From Burkholderia sp. Ac-20365 (GTDB taxonomy: Bacteria; Pseudomonadota; Gammaproteobacteria; Burkholderiales; Burkholderiaceae), in assembly GCF_017104715.1 (NCBI RefSeq), contig NZ_JAAGPI010000005.1, forward strand, positions 310,001 through 374,000: DNA of 64,000 nt, written 5' to 3'. Below the pieces are notes generated by a model that had not been told where the DNA came from, did no database searches, and was given only the letters and a program-made list of their open reading frames with translations. How positions within the stretch are numbered: position 1 is the first letter of the stretch; each line of letters opens with the position of its first letter. A program made the position numbers and the translations under genes. Positions 43,853 through 52,049 of this stretch are shown here, piece by piece.

Positions 43853-45442
43853 ATGAGCACACAGCAGGCAACGCCGAAGAAGCTGAGCATCAAGGAAAAC
43901 TACGCGATGCTCACACGCGGACTCGGCTGGGAAACCACCTATCAGCCGATGGACGAAGTCTTTCCCTACGACCGCTTCGAAGGCATCAAGGTACACGATT
44001 GGGACAAATGGGAAGACCCGTTCCGTCTCACGATGGACGCGTACTGGAAGTATCAGGGTGAGAAGGAGCGCAAGCTCTACGCGATTATCGATGCGTTCCA
44101 GCAGAACAACGGCCAGTTCAACGTCACCGATCCGCGCTACATCAATGCGCTCAAGCTCTTCCTGACCGGCGTGAGCCCGCTCGAATACGCGGCACATCGC
44201 GGCTTCGCGCTTGCCGGACGCAACTTTCGCGGCGCTGGCGCACGCATCGCGTGCCAGATGCAGGCGATCGACGAATTGCGTCATGCGCAGACGCAGGTGC
44301 ATACGATCAGCCACTACAACAAGTACTTCAACGGCTTTCACGACTTCCGGCATATGCATGACCGCGTGTGGTACCTGTCGGTGCCGAAGTCGTACTTCGA
44401 GGACGCGATGAGCGCCGGCCCGTTCGAGTTCGTGACGGCTATCTCGTTCTCATTCGAATACGTGCTGACCAACCTGCTGTTCATGCCGTTCATGTCGGGT
44501 GCCGCTTTCAACGGCGACATGGCGACGGTCACGTTCGGCTTCTCTGCGCAGTCCGACGAATCGCGGCACATGACGCTCGGTCTCGAAGTCGTGAAATTTT
44601 TGCTGGAGCAGGATCCGGGCAACGTGCCGATCATCCAGAAGTGGATCGACAAATGGTTCTGGCGCGGCTACCGGCTGCTGACGCTGGTCGCGATGATGAT
44701 GGACTACATGTTGCCCAAGCGCATCATGTCGTGGCAGGAAGCATGGGAAACGTACTTCGAGAAAAATGGCGGCGCGCTTTTTCACGACCTCGAGCGTTAC
44801 GGCATCCGCATGCCGAAGTATCACGAAGTCGCAATGAAGGAGAAGGACCGTCTCTCGCATCAGGCGTGGGGCATCTTCTACAACTACACGCACGCGGCCG
44901 CGATGCATACGTGGGTTCCGTCCGACGATGAAATGCAGTGGCTCGCGCAGAAGTATCCGGCCACGTTCGACACGCTCTATCGGCCGCGCCTCGAATACTG
45001 GCGCGAAGAACAGCAGGCGGGCCGCCGCTTCTACAACATGACGCTGCCGATGCTGTGCCAGATCTGCCAGATCCCGATGGCCTTCACCGAGCCCGACGAT
45101 CCGACGAAGATCTGCTATCGCGAGAGCGATTATCTGGGCAACAAGTTCCACTTCTGTTCGGACGGCTGCAAGGACATCTTCGACAACGAACCGGAAAAGT
45201 ATGTGCAGGCGTGGATGCCCGTGCAGCAGATCTTTCAGGGTAACTGCTTTCCAGAAGACGCTGATCCCGCCTCGCCCGATTTCGATCCGATGCAGGAAGT
45301 ACTGCGCTATTACCACATCAAAGTGGGCCAGGACGGGCACGAGTTCGAGGACTCGCCCGACCGCAAGAACTGGCTGCGCTGGACGGGCAAACCAAGCCAT
45401 GGCGGCGAGGAAGCCCCCGAAGCGAATCAGAAAGCCGCTTAA
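43853..45442 (+). CDS. dmpN: Phenol hydroxylase oxygenase alpha subunit DmpN (P3)
   Basis: 529 residues. The diiron site is shown by the two E-x2-H motifs: 'AIDELRHAQTQ' (about Glu141, His144) and 'QSDESRHMTLG' (about Glu236, His239), each with its partner Glu in the preceding helix. A YHS-type Cys cluster 'CQICQIPMAF...FCSDGCKDIF' lies at about 400-450. The protein hydroxylates phenol and methylphenols to catechols with O2 and electrons from DmpP. A stable hairpin follows the stop, before dmpO. Confidence 0.96.
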   Translation: MSTQQATPKKLSIKENYAMLTRGLGWETTYQPMDEVFPYDRFEGIKVHDWDKWEDPFRLTMDAYWKYQGEKERKLYAIIDAFQQNNGQFNVTDPRYINALKLFLTGVSPLEYAAHRGFALAGRNFRGAGARIACQMQAIDELRHAQTQVHTISHYNKYFNGFHDFRHMHDRVWYLSVPKSYFEDAMSAGPFEFVTAISFSFEYVLTNLLFMPFMSGAAFNGDMATVTFGFSAQSDESRHMTLGLEVVKFLLEQDPGNVPIIQKWIDKWFWRGYRLLTLVAMMMDYMLPKRIMSWQEAWETYFEKNGGALFHDLERYGIRMPKYHEVAMKEKDRLSHQAWGIFYNYTHAAAMHTWVPSDDEMQWLAQKYPATFDTLYRPRLEYWREEQQAGRRFYNMTLPMLCQICQIPMAFTEPDDPTKICYRESDYLGNKFHFCSDGCKDIFDNEPEKYVQAWMPVQQIFQGNCFPEDADPASPDFDPMQEVLRYYHIKVGQDGHEFEDSPDRKNWLRWTGKPSHGGEEAPEANQKAA

Positions 45443-45472
45443 GTACAAGACATAAGCAACCCACTTTCATGG

Positions 45473-45507
45473 GACCGGAGTTACGCGCTAAAGCGCCAGC
45501 TCCGGTC
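45473..45507 (+). promoter_or_regulatory. Intra-operon hairpin between dmpN and dmpO
   Basis: GACCGGAG and CTCCGGTC form an 8-bp outer stem; within it GCGC-TAAA-GCGC forms a second helix. No T tract follows. It is likely an mRNA-stability or processing element in the dmp transcript. Confidence 0.6.
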
Positions 45508-45524
45508 GACACAGGAGACGAACC

Positions 45525-45887
45525 ATGTCAGTCATCGCGCTCAAGGAAGGCTATACGGGTGAGATAAAGGACCGTGTAGAGAATTACCACGGCAAGCAGT
45601 TGCTCTTCGTCGGCTGGGAGGACCATCTGATGTTCTGCGCGCCGCATTGCATTCCCGTTGAAGCGGCCATGCTGTTTGGAGCACTCGTCGAGACGCTGCT
45701 GCCAGCGATGTACGCATCGCATCCCGACTGGCAGAAGGTCGATATTCGCGCCGCGGAGTGGTTCCGGTCGGGACAGCCGTTCACGCCCGACTTCGATGCA
45801 AGCCTCGGCGAGAACGGGCTCGGTCACAAGGCGGTCATCCGGTTTCGCACGCCGGGCCTGAACGGTATCGACGGATCGCGCAACTAG
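45525..45887 (+). CDS. dmpO: Phenol hydroxylase gamma subunit DmpO (P4)
   Basis: 120 residues with the phenol-hydroxylase C/P4 pattern: 'YHGKQLLFVGWEDHLMFCAPHCIPV', cut short here, and 'HPDWQKVDIRAAEWFRSGQPF'. It is the small subunit of the hydroxylase. It is separated from dmpN by 82 bp with a hairpin, and lies 15 bp before dmpP. Confidence 0.93.
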   Translation: MSVIALKEGYTGEIKDRVENYHGKQLLFVGWEDHLMFCAPHCIPVEAAMLFGALVETLLPAMYASHPDWQKVDIRAAEWFRSGQPFTPDFDASLGENGLGHKAVIRFRTPGLNGIDGSRN

Positions 45888-45902
45888 AAGGGAGACGATG
45901 CA

Positions 45903-46967
45903 ATGAGCTACCAACTGACCATCGAGCCGATCGGACAGACGATCGAGATCGAGGAAGATCAGACCCTGCTCGATGCGTGCATGCGCGCGGGCGTGTGGTT
46001 GCCGCACGCGTGCTGTCACGGCCTCTGCGCAACCTGCAAGGTGCAGGTGCTGGATGGCGAGATCGAGCACGGGCAGGCATCGCCGTTCGCGTTGATGGAC
46101 TTCGAGCGCGACGAGCGCAAGTGCCTCGCGTGCTGTGCAACGGCGCAATCGGACCTGACGATCGAAGCGGACATCGACGAGGATGAGGATGCGCGTCATT
46201 TTCCGGTGCGCGACTACACCGGCCGCGTGAAGGAGATGGTGGACCTGACGCCCACAATCAAAGGCATCTTCGTTGAACTGGCGGGCGACGGCATCGAATT
46301 TCAGGCGGGCCAGTACGTGAACGTGCATATTCCGGGTGAGAGCATGCCGCGCGCGTTCTCGCTCGCGGACAAACCGGCGTCGCGCACGCTGATCGAGTTG
46401 AACGTGCGACGTGTGCCGGGCGGCAAGGGCACAGGCTATCTCCACGAAGGCATCAGGTCGGGTGACGAAATCCGTTTCAGCGGCCCATATGGGCGCTTTT
46501 TCGTGCGCAAGTCGGACCCGCAGCCAGTCATTCTGATCGCAGGCGGATCAGGTCTGTCGAGCCCCAAGTCGATGCTGATCGATATGCTGGAAGAGAACGA
46601 CGCGCGGAAAATCACACTCGTGTATGGCGCGCGCAATCGCGCAGAGCTCTATTACCACGATCTCTTTCTGCAGCTGAAAAGCGGGCACGCGAACTTCACC
46701 TATGTCCCCGCGCTGTCCGACGAGCCGGCTGATTCATCATGGGAAGGCGTTCGCGGCTATGTGCATGATGCGGCAAAGGCGCACTTCGACGGCGTCTTTC
46801 GTGGGCACAAGGCGTATCTGTGCGGGCCACCCGTGATGATCGAAGCGGCGATCCGTACGCTCATGCAAGGCCAGCTCTTCGAACGCGACATCTACACGGA
46901 AAAGTTTCTCACCAGCGCAGACGGCGCTGAGGCGCTCGCGAAGAGTCCGCTATTCAAGTCGATCTGA
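45903..46967 (+). CDS. dmpP: Phenol hydroxylase reductase DmpP (P5)
   Basis: 354 residues. An N-terminal plant-type 2Fe-2S ferredoxin domain with Cys at about 37, 42, 45 and 77 ('CCHGLCATCKVQV', 'KCLACCA'), then an FAD domain ('QYVNVHIPGESMPRAFSLAD', RxFSL motif) and an NAD domain ('ILIAGGSGLSSPKSM', 'AYLCGPPVMIEAAI'). It passes electrons from NADH to the DmpN diiron centre. No ferredoxin-like dmpQ or catechol 2,3-dioxygenase gene follows. Confidence 0.96.
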   Translation: MSYQLTIEPIGQTIEIEEDQTLLDACMRAGVWLPHACCHGLCATCKVQVLDGEIEHGQASPFALMDFERDERKCLACCATAQSDLTIEADIDEDEDARHFPVRDYTGRVKEMVDLTPTIKGIFVELAGDGIEFQAGQYVNVHIPGESMPRAFSLADKPASRTLIELNVRRVPGGKGTGYLHEGIRSGDEIRFSGPYGRFFVRKSDPQPVILIAGGSGLSSPKSMLIDMLEENDARKITLVYGARNRAELYYHDLFLQLKSGHANFTYVPALSDEPADSSWEGVRGYVHDAAKAHFDGVFRGHKAYLCGPPVMIEAAIRTLMQGQLFERDIYTEKFLTSADGAEALAKSPLFKSI

Positions 46968-47072
46968 ATCGTCTTTCTCAAGCGGTAGGTGCTGGTGAGT
47001 GTCGTCGCGGGCGCTGTCCTGGCGTCCGATGGCGACGTGCCAGGCTCGAACTCTGGTCCGATGGTCGGTTGT

Positions 47073-47984
47073 CTAACGAAATGCACGCATCTGCGAATGC
47101 ATGAGCTGGAGTAGCCGGTTCGAGGCGACCGACAGCTTTCGTCCGACGCGCGTGACGAGTTGCGCTTCCGCGTTGGTAAGCAGCGGGTGATCGATCGGAA
47201 TCGCGAAGAGTTCTCCTGCGTCCAGTTCGGTCGAGACGGAAAACGCCGGCAAACATGCAATGCCCAGCCCCGATTTGACGAACTGCTTGAGGATGGCAAT
47301 CGAGTTGGTCGTGACGATCGGATCGAGGCGTATTTTCTCGGCATATTCGACGGCCTCGAGCATCTGTCTGGTACCGAAGGAGGGATGCGCCGCTGCCAGC
47401 GGAAAGGACCCGAGTTCCTGCACCGTCATGGCTTTTTCACGGCGCGCGCGAGGGAAGCCGGGGCCCACGATCGCCATCAGCGGCTGCATGCGCGACGCCC
47501 GCGTGACAATCTTGGGCTCGGGCGGCGGGTTGTAGACCAGCCCGATGTCGCCCTCGTCCTCGGTAATCTTGCGCATGACCTCGTTTGTCCCGGCGAGGTC
47601 GAGGTTGACCTTGATGCCAGGGTACTGTTTGCAAAACTGCTGCATCGGGCCCGACAGCATGTCGGACACGAAACCCTCGCCGAGCACGACGTTGACCTGC
47701 CCCGTACGCAAGCCGCGCAGTTCCTGCAAGCGGCTGATGAGGTCGTCTTTGTGCGCCATCTGCTCGCGGTAGTACTCGATCACGTACTGTCCGGCCTCCG
47801 TAGGTTTCACCCCGCGGGCATGCCGCTCCACCAGCGCGGCATCGAGTTCACGCTCCAGCAACCCTATCTGTCTGCTCACTGCCGACGGCGCGACGTTCAG
47901 CCAGTCAGCCGCCGCGCGAATGCTGCCGAATCGTACGGCTTCGTAAAAATAGACAATCCTGCTCTCCGTCAGACTCTCTGCCAT
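47073..47984 (-). CDS. LysR-family transcriptional regulator
   Basis: 303 residues. HTH 'SRIVYFYEAVRFGSIRAAADWLNVAPSAVSRQIGLLE' region at 8-45, then 'VKPTEAGQYVIEYYREQ' and a substrate-binding domain with 'QVNVVLGEGFVSDMLSGPMQQF'. An RBS (GAGGTCTC) lies before the ATG. It is divergent from the four-gene operon that starts at 48139 and is its likely regulator. Confidence 0.93.
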   Translation of the reverse strand: MAESLTESRIVYFYEAVRFGSIRAAADWLNVAPSAVSRQIGLLERELDAALVERHARGVKPTEAGQYVIEYYREQMAHKDDLISRLQELRGLRTGQVNVVLGEGFVSDMLSGPMQQFCKQYPGIKVNLDLAGTNEVMRKITEDEGDIGLVYNPPPEPKIVTRASRMQPLMAIVGPGFPRARREKAMTVQELGSFPLAAAHPSFGTRQMLEAVEYAEKIRLDPIVTTNSIAILKQFVKSGLGIACLPAFSVSTELDAGELFAIPIDHPLLTNAEAQLVTRVGRKLSVASNRLLQLMHSQMRAFR

Positions 47985-48138
47985 GAGACCTCACCGTTCG
48001 AATTATTAGAACGCTTCGCAAATTGGCGTTTATTGATTATAGGTTTTCGAAAGTCCAGTATGGAAGCCAGGCAGTCGAAAACGTGGAGCGGCAGCCACGG
48101 GTATGGACTGCGAAATCAAGAGACCTGGAGCTAGAAAC

Positions 48139-49008
48139 ATGAAGACGGTTGGTGTAATCGGTCTGGGCAATATGGGGCGCGGGATGGCGCTCTCGCTCAA
48201 GCGCGGCGGTTTCAACGTGCTCGGCTATGACGCCGCGCCCGGCGTTGCGGACAAATTGCAGGAAGAAGGCGTTCAGGCGCGCGCTTCGATCGCTGACATC
48301 GCGCGTGATTCCGACGTGCTGATTCTTTCGCTTCCGACTTCTGATATCGTCGAGCAGGTCGTGCTCGGTGAAGCTGGCGTGGCCGCGAGCGCGAAGCCGG
48401 GGCTGATCGTGGTGGACACGACGACGGCGGAGCCGGGCAGCACGCGCAAGGTTGCTGCCGCGCTTGCTGAACGCAAGGTTGGCTTCGTCGATGGTCCCGT
48501 CAGCGGTGGACCTAAAGGTGCAGCGACGGCCACGATGACGATGGTGCTAGGCGGCTCCGACGAAGACGTCGCAGCCGTCGAACCGATCCTCGCCGTGATG
48601 AGCGCGAAACGCGTCCACGTTGGCCCCGTCGGCGCGGGTCACGTGACCAAGATCATCAACAACATGTTGACGGGCGTTCACCTGCTGGCCGCGAGCGAAG
48701 CCGTGCGCGCCGCCGAAGCGAACGGCGTCGACCCGGAAAAGCTGGTCGAGGCGCTCAACGGCGGCTCGGGCAAGAACAGTGCAACGCTGACGAACTATCC
48801 GACGTGGATCTTCAATGGCAAGTTCGACTCCGGATTCACGATGAAGCTCATGCGAAAGGACGTGCGCCTTGCGATGGCGCTGCTCGATAGCGCGCACGCT
48901 ACCGCGCCGATCGCGAAGGAAGCGGGCCGTCTGTGGGCGGCGAGCGCGGACAGCATCGGCGATGCGGAGGACTTCAACCGCATCGTCCAGTTCATCGACA
49001 AACAGTAG
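48139..49008 (+). CDS. 3-hydroxyisobutyrate dehydrogenase-family NAD(P) oxidoreductase
   Basis: About 289 residues from ATG 48139 (MKTVGVIG), which has GGAG upstream. Beta-hydroxyacid dehydrogenase family: cofactor motif 'VIGLGNMGRGMALSLKRGG', substrate-binding 'DGPVSGGPKGAATATMTM', and the catalytic Lys in 'GHVTKIINNML'. The family includes tartronate semialdehyde reductase, hydroxyisobutyrate and threonate dehydrogenases. It is the first gene of an operon with an aldehyde dehydrogenase, DUF3100 protein and M20 amidohydrolase. It could make the aldehyde that the next enzyme oxidises. Confidence 0.92.
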   Translation: MKTVGVIGLGNMGRGMALSLKRGGFNVLGYDAAPGVADKLQEEGVQARASIADIARDSDVLILSLPTSDIVEQVVLGEAGVAASAKPGLIVVDTTTAEPGSTRKVAAALAERKVGFVDGPVSGGPKGAATATMTMVLGGSDEDVAAVEPILAVMSAKRVHVGPVGAGHVTKIINNMLTGVHLLAASEAVRAAEANGVDPEKLVEALNGGSGKNSATLTNYPTWIFNGKFDSGFTMKLMRKDVRLAMALLDSAHATAPIAKEAGRLWAASADSIGDAEDFNRIVQFIDKQ

Positions 49009-49035
49009 TCGCCAGATATCCGGAGCCATTTTCAG

Positions 49036-50544
49036 ATGAGCAAGAACGCAGAAGACCTTCTCGTAGCGTTTCAGCATTTCTTCCCGCACGCACAGACCAT
49101 CGGTTCGTATGTCGGTGGCGAACTGATTGAAGGCGCGGGTGAGACGATTCAACTCTTCGATGCCGCGACGGGCGAGAAGAGCATCGCCTACAAAGACGGC
49201 GGCACGGCCGTGGTCGAACAGGCTGCCGCCGCAGCCGTGCGCGCGCAGAAACAGTGGTGGGCGCTCACGCATGCGGCACGCGGCCGGGTGATGTTCGAGA
49301 TCGCCCGCCAGGTGCGCGCGGAAGCGGAAGCCCTCGCGCGGCTCGAATCGCTTGGCTCGGGCAAGCCGATCCGCGATTGCCGCGGCGAAGTCGCGAAGGT
49401 CGCAGAGATGTTCGAGTACTACGGCGGCTGGGCCGACAAGTTCTACGGCGAAGTGATTCCCGTGCCGACCTCGCACCTGAACTACACGCGCCGCGAGCCG
49501 GCTGGCACCGTGCTGCAGATCACGCCGTGGAATGCGCCCGTGTTCACGTGCGGCTGGCAGGTCGCGCCTGCGATTTCGATGGGTAACGCGGTGCTGCTCA
49601 AGCCGTCCGAACTCACGCCGACCAGCTCTATCGTCATCGGCCTGCTGTGCGAGCGCGCGGGTGCGCCGAAGGGCCTCGTGAACGTGCTGGCAGGTCTTGG
49701 ACAGACGGTCGCGCAGTCGGCCATCGCGCACAAGGCGATCAAGAAAGTGGTGTTCGTCGGCTCGCCGGCGACGGGCGCGCGGATCGCCGAAGCGGCTGCG
49801 AAGCGTGTGCTGCCGTGCGTGCTCGAACTGGGCGGCAAGTCGGCCAACATCATCTTCGGCGACGCGGACCTGAAGCGCGCGGCGCTGACCGCGCAGGCAG
49901 CCATCTTCGCCGGCGCTGGTCAAAGCTGTGTGGCAGGTTCGCGTCTGCTGGTGCAGCGTAGCGTCTACGACGAATTCGTCGCGATGGTCGCCACGGGCGC
50001 CAGGAAAATCAAGGTTGGCCAGCCGCTCGACGACAGCACCGAGGTGGGCCCGATCAACAACCGCAGGCAGTACGAGCACGTCATGTCGATGATCGACAAG
50101 GGCGTGGCGGCGGGCGCAACGCTGGCATCGGGTTCGCAGGAGCGTTCGAACGCGGGCTACTTTGTTTCGCCGACCGTGCTGTCGAACGTCACCAACGAGA
50201 TGGCCGTCGCGCGCGAAGAGATTTTCGGGCCGGTGGTGGCAGCCATTCCGTTCGACACGGAAGAAGAAGCCATCGCGATTGCCAACGATACCGAGTTCGG
50301 CCTTGCCGGCGCAGTATGGACCACCGACGTCGCGCGCTCGCATCGCGTGGCAGCGCAAGTCGATGCCGGCACCTTCTGGGTGAATGGCTACAAGACCATC
50401 AACGTGGCGTCGCCGTTCGGCGGCTTTGGTTTGAGCGGTTACGGTCGCTCGAGCGGTGTCGAAGCGCTCTACGAGTACACGCAGACGAAGAGCGTGTGGG
50501 TCGAGACCGCCAAGGAACCGCCCACGGCCTTCGGCTACCTTTAA
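49036..50544 (+). CDS. NAD(P)-dependent aldehyde dehydrogenase
   Basis: 502 residues of the ALDH superfamily: 'ITPWNAPVFTCGWQVAPAI' (the PWN motif and Rossmann start), catalytic Glu264 in 'LELGGKSANIIF', catalytic Cys298 in 'GAGQSCVAGSRL', and 'EEIFGPVVAAIPF' with the conserved Glu. It follows the dehydrogenase by 27 bp and precedes the DUF3100 gene by 60 bp. It probably oxidises the semialdehyde from the first gene or another intermediate of this undefined pathway. Confidence 0.94.
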   Translation: MSKNAEDLLVAFQHFFPHAQTIGSYVGGELIEGAGETIQLFDAATGEKSIAYKDGGTAVVEQAAAAAVRAQKQWWALTHAARGRVMFEIARQVRAEAEALARLESLGSGKPIRDCRGEVAKVAEMFEYYGGWADKFYGEVIPVPTSHLNYTRREPAGTVLQITPWNAPVFTCGWQVAPAISMGNAVLLKPSELTPTSSIVIGLLCERAGAPKGLVNVLAGLGQTVAQSAIAHKAIKKVVFVGSPATGARIAEAAAKRVLPCVLELGGKSANIIFGDADLKRAALTAQAAIFAGAGQSCVAGSRLLVQRSVYDEFVAMVATGARKIKVGQPLDDSTEVGPINNRRQYEHVMSMIDKGVAAGATLASGSQERSNAGYFVSPTVLSNVTNEMAVAREEIFGPVVAAIPFDTEEEAIAIANDTEFGLAGAVWTTDVARSHRVAAQVDAGTFWVNGYKTINVASPFGGFGLSGYGRSSGVEALYEYTQTKSVWVETAKEPPTAFGYL

Positions 50545-50604
50545 TCGGCAAGGTGTCCTCCCCGCGTTATCGGGGAGAACCATCAATCTGGGGAGACCTG
50601 ACCA

Positions 50605-51945
50605 ATGAACAGCATAACAATGCACTCGTCCGGCGGCCAAGGCGTTCGCACGGCCAAGCTACTCGTCTTCGCTGCGGGCGTGATCCTGCTTGCCGAACTG
50701 ATCGGCTCCTTCACGTTCAAGATCGGTCCGGGCAAGGTAGTTCTGTTGCCGATGATCTGGGCGTTGCTGCTCGGTGCGGCAATCGGCGTGGCCAGTGCGC
50801 GATCGAATAGCGCCGCGCGCCTCGATGTGAAAACGCAGTTTTACGCTGCGGCCATCCTGCAGCCAGCGTTGCTGCTGTTCATTGCCAAGCTCGGGTTGAT
50901 GATCGGCAGTGCGCTTCCCAAGCTTGCGTCCGCAGGCTGGGCGCTCGCCTTCCAGGAACTGGGCCATTTTGTCGGCACGATCCTGCTGGGCTTGCCGCTC
51001 GCGCTGCTGCTCGGTATCAAGCGCGAAGCGATCGGCGCTACGTTCTCGGTCGGCCGTGAGCCGAGTCTCGCGATCATCGGCGAGAAGTACGGGATGGATT
51101 CGGCGGAAGGGCGCGGCGTGCTGGCGGAATACCTCACTGGAACCATCTTCGGCGCGGTCTTTATCGCCATATTTGCGGGCTTCGTCGCGAGTCTGAATAT
51201 CTTCGACCCGCTCGCACTCGCGATGGGTTCGGGCGTCGGTTCGGGCAGCATGATGGCAGCGGCGTCGGGCGCAATCGCCGCGCAGCAAACGCCGGAGGTT
51301 GCCAAGTCGGTGCTGACGTTTGCGGCCGCGAGCAATCTGATCACGACGACGGTCGGCACGTACTTCACGTTGTTCATCTCGCTGCCGATGGCACTGTTCG
51401 GCTATCGCATTCTAGAGCCGCTGATCGGCCGCACGACGAGTGCATCGAACGCGTCTGAAGCGGCAGAAGCCAGCCGGCCGAAACTCGGCGACGTACAGAC
51501 GGAAGCGCCGCATCTCAGCTATGGCGGCAAAGTGTTGGCGTGGGTCGTCACCGCCGTGTTCGCGCTGGTATGCGACTGGATGGCGCACGGCACGACGCCG
51601 CTCGCAGGACTGCCGGGCATGTTGATCATGCTGCTTGCTGTCGTTGTCGGCGACGCGCTTTCCACGCTGACTGGCCGCAAGATTCCGGCAGTGTGCTGGG
51701 TTTCGTTTGCGGCGATGTACGCGACGTCTCCGTGGTGCCCCTGGGGCACACAGCTGGCTGAACTGAGCGCGCGCAACGATTTTCTGGGCGTGACCACGCC
51801 GATGCTCGCCTTCGCCGGACTCTCGATTGCGAAGGACCTTCCCGCTTTCCGCCGGCTGGGCTGGCGCATCGTGCTGGTCTCGTTCGTTGCAAACGCGGGC
51901 ACGTTCCTCGGTGCGACCGTCGTCGCGCAACTGTTCCACATCTAG
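50605..51945 (+). CDS. DUF3100 family membrane protein (putative transporter)
   Basis: 446 residues with ten or more predicted membrane segments. 'FKIGPGKVVLLPMIWALLLGAAIG' near residues 38-60, with its GxGK-VLLPM core, is a DUF3100 hallmark; glycine-rich 'AMGSGVGSGSMMAAASGAIAA' mid-chain resembles the substrate-binding hairpin of some carriers. A central hydrophilic loop (about 275-300) splits two halves. No function is assigned to DUF3100. Its place between an aldehyde dehydrogenase and an M20 amidohydrolase suggests it imports the amide or acylated compound that this operon degrades. Confidence 0.8.
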   Translation: MNSITMHSSGGQGVRTAKLLVFAAGVILLAELIGSFTFKIGPGKVVLLPMIWALLLGAAIGVASARSNSAARLDVKTQFYAAAILQPALLLFIAKLGLMIGSALPKLASAGWALAFQELGHFVGTILLGLPLALLLGIKREAIGATFSVGREPSLAIIGEKYGMDSAEGRGVLAEYLTGTIFGAVFIAIFAGFVASLNIFDPLALAMGSGVGSGSMMAAASGAIAAQQTPEVAKSVLTFAAASNLITTTVGTYFTLFISLPMALFGYRILEPLIGRTTSASNASEAAEASRPKLGDVQTEAPHLSYGGKVLAWVVTAVFALVCDWMAHGTTPLAGLPGMLIMLLAVVVGDALSTLTGRKIPAVCWVSFAAMYATSPWCPWGTQLAELSARNDFLGVTTPMLAFAGLSIAKDLPAFRRLGWRIVLVSFVANAGTFLGATVVAQLFHI

Positions 51946-52049
51946 GCGGCCGGCACCGCCCGCGCAAACGCGGCGGTGCAACGCGCGCTACGGGCTGTGC
52001 AATCTGATGTTGACGTCGATTGCCAGCAAGAAAATCTTATCAAGTGACT

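Noticed and set aside
48547..50640. A 697-codon open frame on the minus strand
   Set aside because: It is the antisense shadow of the high-GC hydroxyacid and aldehyde dehydrogenase genes; its translation is Arg/His/Ala-rich with no family, and the plus-strand genes are unambiguous.
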